This document shows positions 34,496 to 42,659 of a DNA stretch of 64,000 nucleotides, piece after piece; the first letter of the stretch is position 1, and each line of letters begins with the position of its first letter. The DNA lies in assembly GCF_019049655.1 (NCBI RefSeq), contig NZ_JAFMOX010000066.1, positions 124,001-188,000 of the forward strand, in the 5' to 3' direction. A program made the translations under genes and the position numbers. Source of the stretch: Rahnella rivi (GTDB lineage: Bacteria; Pseudomonadota; Gammaproteobacteria; Enterobacterales; Enterobacteriaceae). Under the pieces are notes generated by a model that was not told where the DNA came from, did no database searches, and saw only the letters and a list, made by a program, of their open reading frames with translations.

Positions 34496-34768
34496 TTATC
34501 TTTCAGGAATAAAACCACGCAGGCTGAGAGCGGAATCCTCTTCTGCGTCGGCAACAGGCTCGGCGCCTTTTGCCCTGGCGGTCAGGATCTTGAGCAACTC
34601 CGTTTGCTGACGTTGCTGCTCAGCAATTTCCTGAAGCAATTCAATCTGCTGGTTTGCCCTGACACTGGCCCGGCTGACAAAGAACCAGACCAATAAGAAT
34701 AACAGCGCTGAAAGTGCACACAGCGCCAATGAAGCCAGGCTGTTTTGGCCCATAGCGAAATCAAACAT
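34496..34768 (-). CDS. yebO: YebO family small membrane protein
   Basis: 90 residues. A single span at ~10-32 (ALCALSALLFLLVWFFVS), then SRASVRANQQIELLQEIAEQ and a coiled-coil-like Gln-rich helix to ~65, ending in an acidic tail and IPER. E. coli YebO has WFFINRASSRTNEQIELLEALL at the same place. Downstream of mgrB on the same strand, the E. coli order. Function unknown. Confidence 0.9.
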   Translation of the reverse strand: MFDFAMGQNSLASLALCALSALLFLLVWFFVSRASVRANQQIELLQEIAEQQRQQTELLKILTARAKGAEPVADAEEDSALSLRGFIPER

Positions 34769-34882
34769 TTACGACCCTACCACTGGATGTTCTGAGCGCA
34801 CATCTTATCATTCCCGGCGGGACAGGGAAGTGGATCACAAAAAAACAGGAATTTCTTACGCAGGGCTCACGGCTGGCGGCGT

Positions 34883-35041
34883 TTAAAAAGGGATAAAGGA
34901 GGTGATGGCGCACACGCCGAGGTCAAAGTTCCCCCCCTGATCGCAATAGCTGTTGAGCGCCATCAGGTAAAGGCCAACGCAAATAAGCAGGAAAAGAACG
35001 AACACGACGATCTTCCTGAACTTGAAAACAGGTTTTTTCAA
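34883..35041 (-). CDS. mgrB: PhoQ inhibitor MgrB
   Basis: About 52 residues using TTG 35041 (MKKPVFKFRK...), the point where homology to E. coli MKKFRW begins; the frame stays open to an ATG at 35125, but that ATG lies inside the promoter. One membrane span (~12-32) and a periplasmic tail with the two essential Cys: NSYCDQGGNFDLGVCAITSF then IPF, matching E. coli CDQ...GICAINQFIPW. MgrB binds PhoQ in the inner membrane and represses it, closing a feedback loop. A PhoP box and -10 lie upstream. Final Trp of E. coli is Phe here. Start codon is the least certain part. Confidence 0.9.
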   Translation of the reverse strand: MKKPVFKFRKIVVFVLFLLICVGLYLMALNSYCDQGGNFDLGVCAITSFIPF

Positions 35042-35123
35042 TTTGATTGCGGTTCTCTTCTGGTTTACTGCGCGTCTGTCAGGGCTCAATGGCAACGTCC
35101 AACATGATATGGAACAGATTTCC

Positions 35124-35158
35124 ATAGTACGACGGAAATCTTAAACAACGATATAACG
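35124..35158 (-). promoter_or_regulatory. PhoP-dependent promoter of mgrB
   Basis: On the minus strand CGTTAT-N5-TGTTTA (35158-35142) fits the (T/G)GTTTA direct-repeat PhoP box; the second half is perfect, the first about half matched. It is followed after exactly 12 bases by TACTAT (35129-35124), the spacing of PhoP-activated promoters where the box replaces the -35. The 5' leader to the TTG start would be about 80 bases. Confidence 0.7.
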
Positions 35159-35769
35159 AAGCGCGGCCTTTTGCACACAGATTGGCGTGAAATAATCACG
35201 TACGTAAATCATACATAAAAATGCATAATTCTTATCAATATATTGCCCCCTAACCTGCTTGATCTGAATCAAATAAAAATGAATCTCTCTGCTCCGCGCG
35301 CTGTTCATTATTTCATTGCGTTGTTTCCTCAAAAGAGATTTTTTTAATCAATTTATATTCATGCGAATTTCCGAATAATAAAGACTGAATAAAGCGAAAA
35401 TAATTTCATCCTGAAAATGGTTCAGTGCTGACTGCGCGCCTTATTCTCTGGTCAACCCCCGGTGCACCATGATTTTTCTTTCGCGCCATCTCACACTTTA
35501 AAGCAAGCTATAACTACCATTTGGAAATTATAGGGAAATACGCTGCTTTAAATAACATAAATAAACATTGATTTATTTTAACGTATAAAAAAATAATTCA
35601 TTTTTCTCTCTGCTTTCTTTGAACTTATTTATTGAATTACACACCTCATTAAAATATTATCCCGCCGTCGAACAGGTATTCTGTCTCTTCGTTATATAAA
35701 TGAAAGCATAATAACCGGGGTCATTCCCGGTTGATTCATGCTGATGATTTTTTGTTGAGGGATTAATAA
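35159..35769. other. AT-rich intergenic region upstream of the autotransporter gene
   Basis: About 610 bases, strongly AT-rich, especially 35330-35650. A 63-codon minus-strand frame at 35141-35332 has no recognisable family and is not called. The region must hold the autotransporter promoter; the base composition suggests H-NS binding. Confidence 0.4.
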
Positions 35770-38463
35770 ATGCATGCATGGAATAAAAAGTTCTTCGTTT
35801 CTAAAATAGCGCTGGCCTGCGCTGTTGCAGTCGCTGCACCTGCGGCGATGTCAGCCGACATCTCCGGTACCGTATATGACACGTTCTATCATGACTCTAC
35901 GCTGGCGAATCATATTGGCTATCGTGGTTATGCGGATAATGATGGTGCAGATAACGGTTACGTTGGCGGAGACATCTACTCTTCAATCAATAATGCTGTG
36001 GTGAACGGCGTTATCTCAACTCACTATTTGGGCTTTGATAACGGCACAAATAATACGCTCAATATCACTAACACTACCGTCAACGGCATGATCACCTCAG
36101 AGTGCATGACCACCGATTGCGGTAATGCACGAAATGATTATGATCAGTCTCCATTACAGCTGACTATCGATAACTCTACCATTAATGACACATACGAACA
36201 TTTCGACTACGACGTTACTGATGCTAATAAAGTTCGTGACCATGAAACCCTGAATACCTATGACATGGGTGTGGCCGTGACATTGGATCAGGAAAGTAAT
36301 ATCGTCATCCAAAATAACTCACACGTTGCTGGCATTGCACTGTCGCAAGGTTACGAATGGGTTGATACCGACGTTAATAACGCGAACACGTTCGATAATA
36401 ACCTGACCGTTAATGATTCCGTGCTGACTTCCGGTTCTTATACCGAATTGCAGACCAGCGGATTCTACGGTCAGTCTGACAAGCCAAGCGATTACGGTAA
36501 TATCAGTGCAAATGGCGTTGCTGCTGACGATGTCGCCTTATCGGTTGTCGCCAATGCCACAGCTGATAATGCGATGAAAACCAATGCTGTTTTCAATAAT
36601 TCCACGATCACAGGCGATGTTTCCTTCGTCAGTACCTTCGATGAAAACTATTATCCTGGTGGCCACGACAACAATGCTGATGGGGTGCCAGACAGTAATG
36701 GCTGGGACGACACTGACGAACTGAACCTGACGCTGAATAACGGCAGTAAATGGGTCGGTGCGGCAATCTCTGACGTTGACGCAGATGCCTATCTCTATGA
36801 TCGCTCAGCTAACAGCATCTGGCCTGGATCTGTCTTAAGCGACACAACGGGTTACCTGATTGGCAAAGATGTTTACCAAAGCGGCCTGTTTAATATTGCT
36901 CTGGATAATGGTTCAGAATGGGACACGACCAAGATGTCTAACGTTGACAATCTGACCGTAGACCACAAATCACAAGTCAATGTTGCTGAGTCTGGCTTGC
37001 TGGCGGACAACATTTCTCTGGCTAACCAATCCAGCCTGAAAATCGCTGCGCATGGTGCAGTCTATACCAATGCCCTGAACCTGAACTCAGGCAGTAAAGC
37101 GACGCTGACTGAAGAATCAGCCTCCCTGTATGCCAATACCGTCACCGTAGGCAACGGTTCTGAGCTGAATTTAGGCGCAGGTCAGGTTGATACGCACAAT
37201 ATGGTGCTAACCGACGACGGTACGTTTAACACCGGCAGCCGCGAATATGTGCTGAACGCCGACCTCAACAATGCACGTGACAAAACTGCCGCTGATTATG
37301 TTTACGACCGCGGTACTATCGGCATGAATTCCGATGGTCACCTGGCCGTAAATGGTGTGGCTGACGGTAACTATCAGGTGCGTATTAACAACGCAACGGG
37401 CGAAGGCCGTGTCGCGGATTACCAGAACAAAGAGCTGATCCGCACTTATGGGGGTAACGCCTCCTTCACCCACGCAAATTCCGCTGATCTGGGAGCCTAC
37501 AAATATCAGGCACAACAAGTTGGCGATACCGTGGTTCTGGCTAAACAAGGCATCACGTCTACTGCGAACGCTGCGCTGAGCCTGCCTTCTTCCAACGCTG
37601 CAACCTGGCATATGGAGCAGGATACCCTGAGCAACCGTATGGATAGCTCACGTCATACCCAGGGTAATGACAAAGGCGGCGTCTGGGTGAATTACTTCGG
37701 TGGTCAGCAGAACGGTGACAATGGCGTTGTTGATTACGATCAGGACGTTAACGGCATCATGGTCGGCCTTGATACCGTGACAGAAGGTGGCGGCGATCGT
37801 CAGTGGCTGGTGGGTATGGCGGCAAGCTTCGCGAAATCCAGCCTTTCTATGGATGATGCAGACGCAGACACTGACAGCCAGTCAGCTCGCGTTTACTCCA
37901 GCCTGGACTTCAAAAATGGCGTATTCATTGATACCTCTCTGAGCTACAGCCACTTCAGCAACTCGACTGACAGCAGCATGAGCAATGGTCAGCAGGTTTC
38001 TGGCGATAGCACTACCGATGCCTGGGGCTTTGGCCTGAAAGCCGGTTATGACTGGAAATTCGCGCCACAAGCTTACCTGACACCTTATGCAAGTATCACA
38101 GGTGTGTTCATCGGCGATGACGACTACAGCATGAGCAACAACATGAAAGTCAGCGATCAGGCCTATGACAGCATGCGTTACGAACTGGGTGGGAATATCG
38201 GCTACACCTTCGATCTGGGTGCCGATCAGGCGATCAGCCCTTATGCAACGCTGGCGTATGTCTATGAAGATGCCAATAACGATGCAGATATCAACGGTGA
38301 CCGTATCGACAACGGTATCGATGGTTCCGCAGTTCGCGTTGGTTTGGGTGGACAGTTCGATATGAGCAAAAACTTCACCGTTTACGCAGGCGCTAACTAC
38401 CTTGGCGGCAGCGATGTTGACCAACCCTGGGCTGCAGATCTGGGTATGAAATACCGCTGGTAA
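35770..38463 (+). CDS. type V autotransporter with AIDA/pertactin-like barrel
   Basis: 897 residues. Signal peptide ~1-28 ending AAPAAMSA. The passenger (~29-600) is rich in Asn, Asp, Thr and Ser with repeated LNNGS/DNSTI-type strands, expected to form a right-handed beta-helix; a DNNADGVPDSNGWDDTDE segment near 300 looks able to bind calcium. Very low Cys, two of them (ECMTTDC) near 112-116. The C-terminal ~260 residues form the 12-strand barrel, from GGVWVNYFGGQQNGD to the terminal aromatic DLGMKYRW. A surface adhesin or biofilm factor is likely. Inserted between mgrB and yobH. Has its own terminator. Confidence 0.92.
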   Translation: MHAWNKKFFVSKIALACAVAVAAPAAMSADISGTVYDTFYHDSTLANHIGYRGYADNDGADNGYVGGDIYSSINNAVVNGVISTHYLGFDNGTNNTLNITNTTVNGMITSECMTTDCGNARNDYDQSPLQLTIDNSTINDTYEHFDYDVTDANKVRDHETLNTYDMGVAVTLDQESNIVIQNNSHVAGIALSQGYEWVDTDVNNANTFDNNLTVNDSVLTSGSYTELQTSGFYGQSDKPSDYGNISANGVAADDVALSVVANATADNAMKTNAVFNNSTITGDVSFVSTFDENYYPGGHDNNADGVPDSNGWDDTDELNLTLNNGSKWVGAAISDVDADAYLYDRSANSIWPGSVLSDTTGYLIGKDVYQSGLFNIALDNGSEWDTTKMSNVDNLTVDHKSQVNVAESGLLADNISLANQSSLKIAAHGAVYTNALNLNSGSKATLTEESASLYANTVTVGNGSELNLGAGQVDTHNMVLTDDGTFNTGSREYVLNADLNNARDKTAADYVYDRGTIGMNSDGHLAVNGVADGNYQVRINNATGEGRVADYQNKELIRTYGGNASFTHANSADLGAYKYQAQQVGDTVVLAKQGITSTANAALSLPSSNAATWHMEQDTLSNRMDSSRHTQGNDKGGVWVNYFGGQQNGDNGVVDYDQDVNGIMVGLDTVTEGGGDRQWLVGMAASFAKSSLSMDDADADTDSQSARVYSSLDFKNGVFIDTSLSYSHFSNSTDSSMSNGQQVSGDSTTDAWGFGLKAGYDWKFAPQAYLTPYASITGVFIGDDDYSMSNNMKVSDQAYDSMRYELGGNIGYTFDLGADQAISPYATLAYVYEDANNDADINGDRIDNGIDGSAVRVGLGGQFDMSKNFTVYAGANYLGGSDVDQPWAADLGMKYRW

Positions 38464-38491
38464 GTGCTGTTCTGAATTGACACAGTGACAT

Positions 38492-38523
38492 CAATTGGCT
38501 CCTTTACAGGGGCCAATTTTTTG
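38492..38523 (+). terminator. terminator of the autotransporter gene
   Basis: AATTGGCTCC, a short loop and GGGGCCAATT pair, followed by six T residues, about 30 bases after the stop. Confidence 0.85.
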
Positions 38524-38640
38524 CTTTGACATAAAGAAAGCCAGATTAAGACTCTGCTGAGATGACAACGCACCAGAAATAACATCTACTCTGTTTATCA
38601 ATATCCTGAATGTCAGGATAGATAATCAGGAGTTTCTCGA

Positions 38641-38877
38641 ATGAGTGTTATCAAAGCCATTATTGTGCTGGCGGTAATTTATGCGATTTTTCTGTTTTCA
38701 GGCTACGGTGTTACCGTTGGCAGCAGTGAAAACGCAGCGGGCTTAGGCCTTAAATGTCAGTATCTGACGGCCAGAGGGATTGTCAGCTCGCAGTATATTC
38801 ATTCGGACAGCGGCGTGATTGGTGTGGCGAATTGCCCGATTTTCAAGCAAATGGGTGAAGTGGTCGATAATAAATAA
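38641..38877 (+). CDS. yobH: YobH family small exported/membrane protein
   Basis: 78 residues. An N-terminal hydrophobic stretch (~4-22) acts as signal or anchor, then the family core SGYGVTVGSSENAAGLGLKC and QYLTARG, and a tail ANCPIFKQMGEVVDNK. E. coli YobH reads SGYGVLIGSKENAAGLGLQC and QYLTARG-like, with the same ending VVDN. Two Cys could form a disulfide. In E. coli yobH follows mgrB; here the autotransporter separates them, and yobH is on the opposite strand to mgrB. Function unknown. Confidence 0.9.
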   Translation: MSVIKAIIVLAVIYAIFLFSGYGVTVGSSENAAGLGLKCQYLTARGIVSSQYIHSDSGVIGVANCPIFKQMGEVVDNK

Positions 38878-38897
38878 CGCAGGCTTTCCGATCTTCC

Positions 38898-38932
38898 ACG
38901 TTGTGATGCCCGTCTGACAGGCATCACAACGT
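38898..38932. terminator. 13-bp perfect hairpin between convergent genes
   Basis: ACGTTGTGATGCC at 38898-38910 pairs perfectly with GGCATCACAACGT at 38920-38932 across a 9-base loop. There is no T-run on either side. It sits between yobH and the following minus-strand gene, so it probably ends or protects both transcripts. Confidence 0.65.
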
Positions 38933-38938
38933 TGGATA

Positions 38939-39184
38939 TCAGCTGTCGTGTTTCGTGAATTTAAGTTCGATGAGTGAAATCGCTTTTTCGATAGCACGTT
39001 TGGTCACCGGATCAGCACCCGCCGGGTGATGATTAAAATCGATACTTTTTAACTGATGAGACATCTTGTCGCGCACTTCAGCAGGCGCAATAATCTCAAT
39101 CACATCCAAAATTTGCTTAATCACCAACTGGCAGGCGACCAGATCAGACTCATATTCTTGTTCTCTGGTTAAAGCGTCAGACAT
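38939..39184 (-). CDS. small helical protein, possibly DUF2594/YecF-like
   Basis: 81 residues, no Cys other than one near 18, predicted almost entirely helical (ESDLVACQLVIKQILDVIEI then RAIEKAISLIELKF). Overall plan resembles E. coli YecF (DUF2594): an N-terminal helix with a Cys/Leu face, a middle helix with an Ala/Glu-rich turn and a C-terminal helix; similarity is weak. GGAG-type ribosome site upstream (AAGGAGCACCCG before the ATG). Expressed towards yobH. Function unknown. Confidence 0.5.
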   Translation of the reverse strand: MSDALTREQEYESDLVACQLVIKQILDVIEIIAPAEVRDKMSHQLKSIDFNHHPAGADPVTKRAIEKAISLIELKFTKHDS

Positions 39185-39387
39185 CGGGTGCTCCTTTCAT
39201 CAAGATCATTCGTAAAAATTATGGCCGCGAGGATATCACGCTCTCTGATTAAATTCTCGCTACGCTAAATAACAGCCCCGCCGGCCCGCTTCAGCGAACA
39301 ATTAAACAGCAAACAAACATCGACATATGTTGTTAACAGCAGAATGCTTCTATGCTTACCCTTGCGGGAAAAGGAAGGAGGAGCGCT

Positions 39388-39579
39388 ATGTTCGCACTTG
39401 TGTTGACCATTTGTTATCTGGGAGGGGGCTGCGAAGAATTTGTCGTGGATGCCTTTAATACTCAGCAACAATGTACCCTCGCGATGCAACAACAGGGGCT
39501 GCGTCAGGCAGGTTGTTATCCTATCGAAGATTTCATCGATGGTTACTGGATCCCTGCGCATGACAATGCTGACTTTTGA
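39388..39579 (+). CDS. yebW: YebW family protein (DUF1482)
   Basis: 63 residues from ATG 39388, with GGAGGAG 5 bases upstream; the frame opens earlier but homology starts at MFALVLTICYLGGGCEEFVV. E. coli YebW begins MFALVLFVCYLDGGCEDIVV and ends with the same PIEDFIDGFW...DF pattern seen here. Four Cys. DUF1482 proteins are often phage-borne. E. coli yebW lies near sdsR, so the local order is rearranged here. Function unknown. Confidence 0.9.
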   Translation: MFALVLTICYLGGGCEEFVVDAFNTQQQCTLAMQQQGLRQAGCYPIEDFIDGYWIPAHDNADF

Positions 39580-39707
39580 TGCAGTGCGTGAGCATTCACA
39601 GAGTCACTACTAATAATCTCATAAAGATTGCCAAACTGTCCGAACAACGGTATGAATACCCTGTTACTCATTGATATTTAACCATATTGACAGGGCAGGA
39701 AATGGCA

Positions 39708-41348
39708 ATGACGATACGTAAAACTTATGGCTGCTTTAAAAAGCTACCGCTCGCACTCCTACTTTCAACCAGCTTTCTGACTTCTTTTTCAACCTGGGCC
39801 GCGAATGTTCCCGCAGGCGTCGAACTCGCTGCAAAACAAGAAATAGTCCGCAATAACGGCAGCGAACCGGCATCACTGGATCCGCACAAAGTAGAAAGCG
39901 ACGTTGAATTCAATATTCTCAGCGACCTGTATGCCGGGTTGATAACGATTGACGACAAAGGCAATGCACAGCCTTCGCTGGCGGGCAGTTGGGAAACGAA
40001 AGACAACATCACCTGGGTCTTCCATCTTCGTCCCGGGATTGTCTGGTCTGATGGGAAGCCGATCACCGCACAGGATGTGGTTTTCAGCTGGCAACGCCTG
40101 ATCGATCCAAAAACCGCCTCACCTTATGAAAGCTACCTCGGCAGCATGCATGTGCTGAATGCGGGCGACATTATTGGCGGCAAAAAAACGCCGGATCAGC
40201 TGGGTATCAAAGCGCTCGATAAACAGACCCTTGAAATTACCCTCGATCAGCCGCTCTCCTATTTCCTCGGTATGCTCGCCCACCCTTCTCTCTCGCCGAT
40301 AAGTCAGGCCGATGTGGAGAAGTTCGGTGATAAATGGACGCAGCCAGGCAATATGGTCAGCAGCGGACCGTTCAAACTCGATACCTGGACAGTCAACGAA
40401 CGCATCACCGCCGTCCGCAACCCTACTTACTGGGATAATTCGCACACGGTGATCAACAAGGTCACCTATTTACCTATCGCTTCTCCGACTGCGGACGTAA
40501 ACCGATTCAAAGCCGGAGAAATCGACATTACGGCAACCATACCTGCAACCCTGTTTGCTTCACTGAAGAAAGAGCTGGGTTCGCAGGTGCATGTCAGCCC
40601 TTACCTTGCCGTTTACTACTACGCAATGAATACCCAAAAGCCGCCATTCAACGATGTTCGCGTGCGTAAGGCGCTGAATCTGGCGATCGATAAATCCATT
40701 ATCGCCGATAAAGTATTAGGTCAGGGACAAACACCGGCCTGGCACTTGTCTCCGGATAACACCGGTGGGTTTACTTTCGCAAAACCGAAAGAAGCCAGTC
40801 TGACGCAAGAGCAACGTAATGAGGAAGCGAAGAAACTGCTGAAAGAGGCGGGCTTTGGCCCTGATCATCCGCTGAAATTCAACCTGCTTTACAACACTTC
40901 AGAATCACATCAGCGCATTGCTATCGCGGCCGCCTCGATGTGGAAAAAGAACCTTGGGGTAGATGCGACATTGCAGAATCAGGAATGGAAAACCATGCTT
41001 GATACCATGCATCAGGGCACCTATGACGTTGTCCGTTATGCCTGGATTGCAGACTACAACGAGCCATCCACCTTCCTGAATACCCTGCGCACCGGCAACA
41101 GTGAAAACACACCGAAATTCAGCAATGCTGCCTACGACAAAGCGCTGGATGATGCGCTGAAGGCCACCGACAAAGCCGATGTCGGTAAGGCTTATCAGCA
41201 AGCCGAGGAAGTGCTTACAGAGCAATCACCGGTCATTCCGTTGTATCACTATGTCAGCCCGCGGCTGGTGAAACCTTATGTCGGCGGTTTCAAAGACAAC
41301 CTGCTGAACTACGTCTACACCAAAGATCTTTATGTGATTAAGCACTAA
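39708..41348 (+). CDS. periplasmic oligopeptide-binding protein (OppA/MppA family)
   Basis: 546 residues from ATG 39708, chosen for the AGGA site 8 bases upstream. Signal peptide ~1-27 ending FSTWA. Family 5 solute-binding signatures: NNGSEPASLDPHK, NILSDLYAGL, NITWVFHLRPGIVWSDGKPI (20), VVFSWQRL, DVRVRKALNLAIDKSII and ISVYDVVRYAW-like TYDVVRYAWIADY. It binds oligopeptides, or murein tripeptide if it is an MppA, for uptake by the Opp permease. No permease genes are linked, which favours an accessory MppA-type role. A hairpin without a T-run follows at 41358-41386. Confidence 0.88.
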   Translation: MTIRKTYGCFKKLPLALLLSTSFLTSFSTWAANVPAGVELAAKQEIVRNNGSEPASLDPHKVESDVEFNILSDLYAGLITIDDKGNAQPSLAGSWETKDNITWVFHLRPGIVWSDGKPITAQDVVFSWQRLIDPKTASPYESYLGSMHVLNAGDIIGGKKTPDQLGIKALDKQTLEITLDQPLSYFLGMLAHPSLSPISQADVEKFGDKWTQPGNMVSSGPFKLDTWTVNERITAVRNPTYWDNSHTVINKVTYLPIASPTADVNRFKAGEIDITATIPATLFASLKKELGSQVHVSPYLAVYYYAMNTQKPPFNDVRVRKALNLAIDKSIIADKVLGQGQTPAWHLSPDNTGGFTFAKPKEASLTQEQRNEEAKKLLKEAGFGPDHPLKFNLLYNTSESHQRIAIAAASMWKKNLGVDATLQNQEWKTMLDTMHQGTYDVVRYAWIADYNEPSTFLNTLRTGNSENTPKFSNAAYDKALDDALKATDKADVGKAYQQAEEVLTEQSPVIPLYHYVSPRLVKPYVGGFKDNLLNYVYTKDLYVIKH

Positions 41349-41357
41349 CGCGTCCCG

Positions 41358-41386
41358 GCCTCTTCCGCTCACCCGGTGGAAGAGGC
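41358..41386 (+). terminator. hairpin after the peptide-binding protein gene
   Basis: GCCTCTTCC pairs with GGAAGAGGC across an 11-base loop, 10 bases after the stop. No T-run follows directly, so termination efficiency is uncertain. Confidence 0.5.
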
Positions 41387-41492
41387 ATCACAATTTTGCG
41401 CCACTTATCTCTTCCGCTTTCACCTCGCCCCCTCTTTGCCACCTGCGACTCAGATGATAGATTGTACGTAAATCACACAAACGGGAGCGATG

Positions 41493-41708
41493 ATGAAATT
41501 CTCGGAAAGTGAGATACAACCACTATGGGATGAAGTTGCGCGGATTATTGGCGACGGCGTGATTCAGATGCGCCACAGAGGCGAGCCTCTGAGCGTTGAT
41601 GCGCTGATTGGGTATCTTGATGGGCAACTGGCCAGCGCAACCGGCGTTCAGCGCCGGATACTGCTTGGTGCGGCGATCAACATGCTCAAAGCCGACCGCC
41701 GCTCCTGA
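41493..41708 (+). CDS. small acid-stress/biofilm connector-like protein (YcgZ/YmgB-like)
   Basis: 71 residues from ATG 41493 (GGAG 5 bases upstream; the ATG three bases earlier is too close). Entirely helical. The second half, LSVDALIGYLDGQLASATGV then QRRILLGAAINMLK, resembles the end of E. coli YcgZ (LSRKSLCAKLLCRLEHATG). In E. coli the ycgZ-ymgA-ariR genes lie close to icd, as here, which supports the assignment. These proteins feed light, cold or acid signals into the Rcs pathway. Similarity is weak and recalled, so treat as tentative. Confidence 0.5.
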   Translation: MKFSESEIQPLWDEVARIIGDGVIQMRHRGEPLSVDALIGYLDGQLASATGVQRRILLGAAINMLKADRRS

Positions 41709-41726
41709 CCCCAGACACACAAAATC

Positions 41727-41750
41727 CTCGTCACCGTTACCGATGACGAG
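41727..41750 (-). terminator. hairpin between two convergent small genes
   Basis: CTCGTCA...TGACGAG with an inner CCGTTACCG-like pairing. On the minus strand it is followed by GATTTTG, a weak T-tract, suiting the minus-strand gene at 41788-42075. Confidence 0.5.
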
Positions 41751-41787
41751 TCTGCTAAATTACGACGTCGTGCGACGTTACGTCACG

Positions 41788-42075
41788 TTATTTAGACTGC
41801 GCAGCGCGGCCTTGTGCAAACAGGAAAATGCGCTGAGTGATGTCATCCGCGCCGAGAATATTCCCTTTCTGCTCCAGATTGGCCCTGGCATACGCCATGT
41901 CGTGAGCCTGATCGACCATATTGATCACCCGGTCACGCGTGGATTTATCAAGTGTTCCTAACAGCGTCGTCAGAATGGCCTGATAAGCGTTTGAGGCGTA
42001 AGTGAGCTGCTTTTCACGTTGTTCCAGCGCGTCAATGCGAACCATCAGGGCCTGCAATTGTTCTTGATGCGTCAT
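41788..42075 (-). CDS. uncharacterised coiled-coil protein
   Basis: 95 residues from ATG 42075, with AAGAAGGA 7 bases upstream; a GTG 18 bases earlier is less well placed. The first ~30 residues (EQLQALMVRIDALEQREKQL) form a coiled coil, followed by ILTTLLGTLDKSTRDRVINM and an Ala-rich amphipathic helix. The plan vaguely recalls the sigma-S anti-adaptor IraP (coiled coil, then a TxxxNxxxxxRxxxIxxV helix), which would be notable since IraP is PhoP-controlled, but I cannot establish this. Real gene judged by start signals and context. Confidence 0.55.
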   Translation of the reverse strand: MTHQEQLQALMVRIDALEQREKQLTYASNAYQAILTTLLGTLDKSTRDRVINMVDQAHDMAYARANLEQKGNILGADDITQRIFLFAQGRAAQSK

Positions 42076-42395
42076 AGCGGCATCCTTCTTCACGGGTGGA
42101 AATAACCGGAGACAGCAGAGAAGGAAGATCTCCGCCGGTTACTTTTCTAAGTTTAGCAGAGTTATGAAAAGGAACGCCTTACCCGACACTTCGCCAATGT
42201 AAACCTTACATCAATGAGCCTTTTAGCCTCTCTGACAGATGTAACCGTGACTTATCTCAAACTCCCCGTCAGCAAAGCCACGTTCCGGCCCAACCGGTAA
42301 CAACGGCAGTAACTGCTTACAGATGCCGAAATGACAACGTGCAACCCGATGTGACATTTTCTGGCTCAGCACTATTTGTTCATTCAGGGGGATAT

Positions 42396-42608
42396 GTGGG
42401 TAAGAAAACAATTTTTGGCGCAATCATTGCGGGCATGTTGTTGACCAGTTCATTTGCTCAGGCAGCAGGATGCCTGAAGGGGGCGGTGGTGGGTGGCGTG
42501 GCCGGACATCTTAAACATCACGCGGTGCTCGGCGCCGTGGCCGGGTGTGCAGTGGGGCATCATCTGGCAGCGCAGGCGAAAAAGCAGCAGGCTTCGGCGG
42601 CAAAATAA
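42396..42608 (+). CDS. small exported glycine-zipper protein
   Basis: About 70 residues from GTG 42396, preceded by GGGGG 4-5 bases upstream. A signal peptide (KKTIFGAIIAGMLLTSSFAQA) gives a mature protein of ~48 residues starting AGCLKG. The mature part has a Gly/Ala/Val repeat (GAVVGGVAGHLKHHAVLGAV then AGCAVGHH) of the glycine-zipper type, with four His and two Cys. Such peptides insert in or line membranes; His/Cys could bind metal. Convergent with the cyclase gene. No named family assigned. Confidence 0.65.
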   Translation: MGKKTIFGAIIAGMLLTSSFAQAAGCLKGAVVGGVAGHLKHHAVLGAVAGCAVGHHLAAQAKKQQASAAK

Positions 42609-42610
42609 CG

Positions 42611-42647
42611 GATGAACATCAGGGCCGGTGTTGCCCTGATGTTCATC
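42611..42647. terminator. 15-bp perfect hairpin between convergent genes
   Basis: GATGAACATCAGGGC at 42611-42625 pairs perfectly with GCCCTGATGTTCATC at 42633-42647 over a 7-base loop, directly after the exported-protein stop and 13 bases before the cyclase stop. No T-run. Shared 3'-end element of both genes. Confidence 0.7.
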
Positions 42648-42659
42648 GCGCAATCGGGA

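Noticed and set aside
35042..35125. N-terminal extension of MgrB to the ATG at 35125
   Set aside because: That ATG overlaps the -10 hexamer of the predicted promoter and the extra residues have no MgrB homology.
35141..35332. 63-codon minus-strand frame upstream of mgrB
   Set aside because: No recognisable family; the frame ends at the mgrB PhoP box and lies in AT-rich regulatory DNA.
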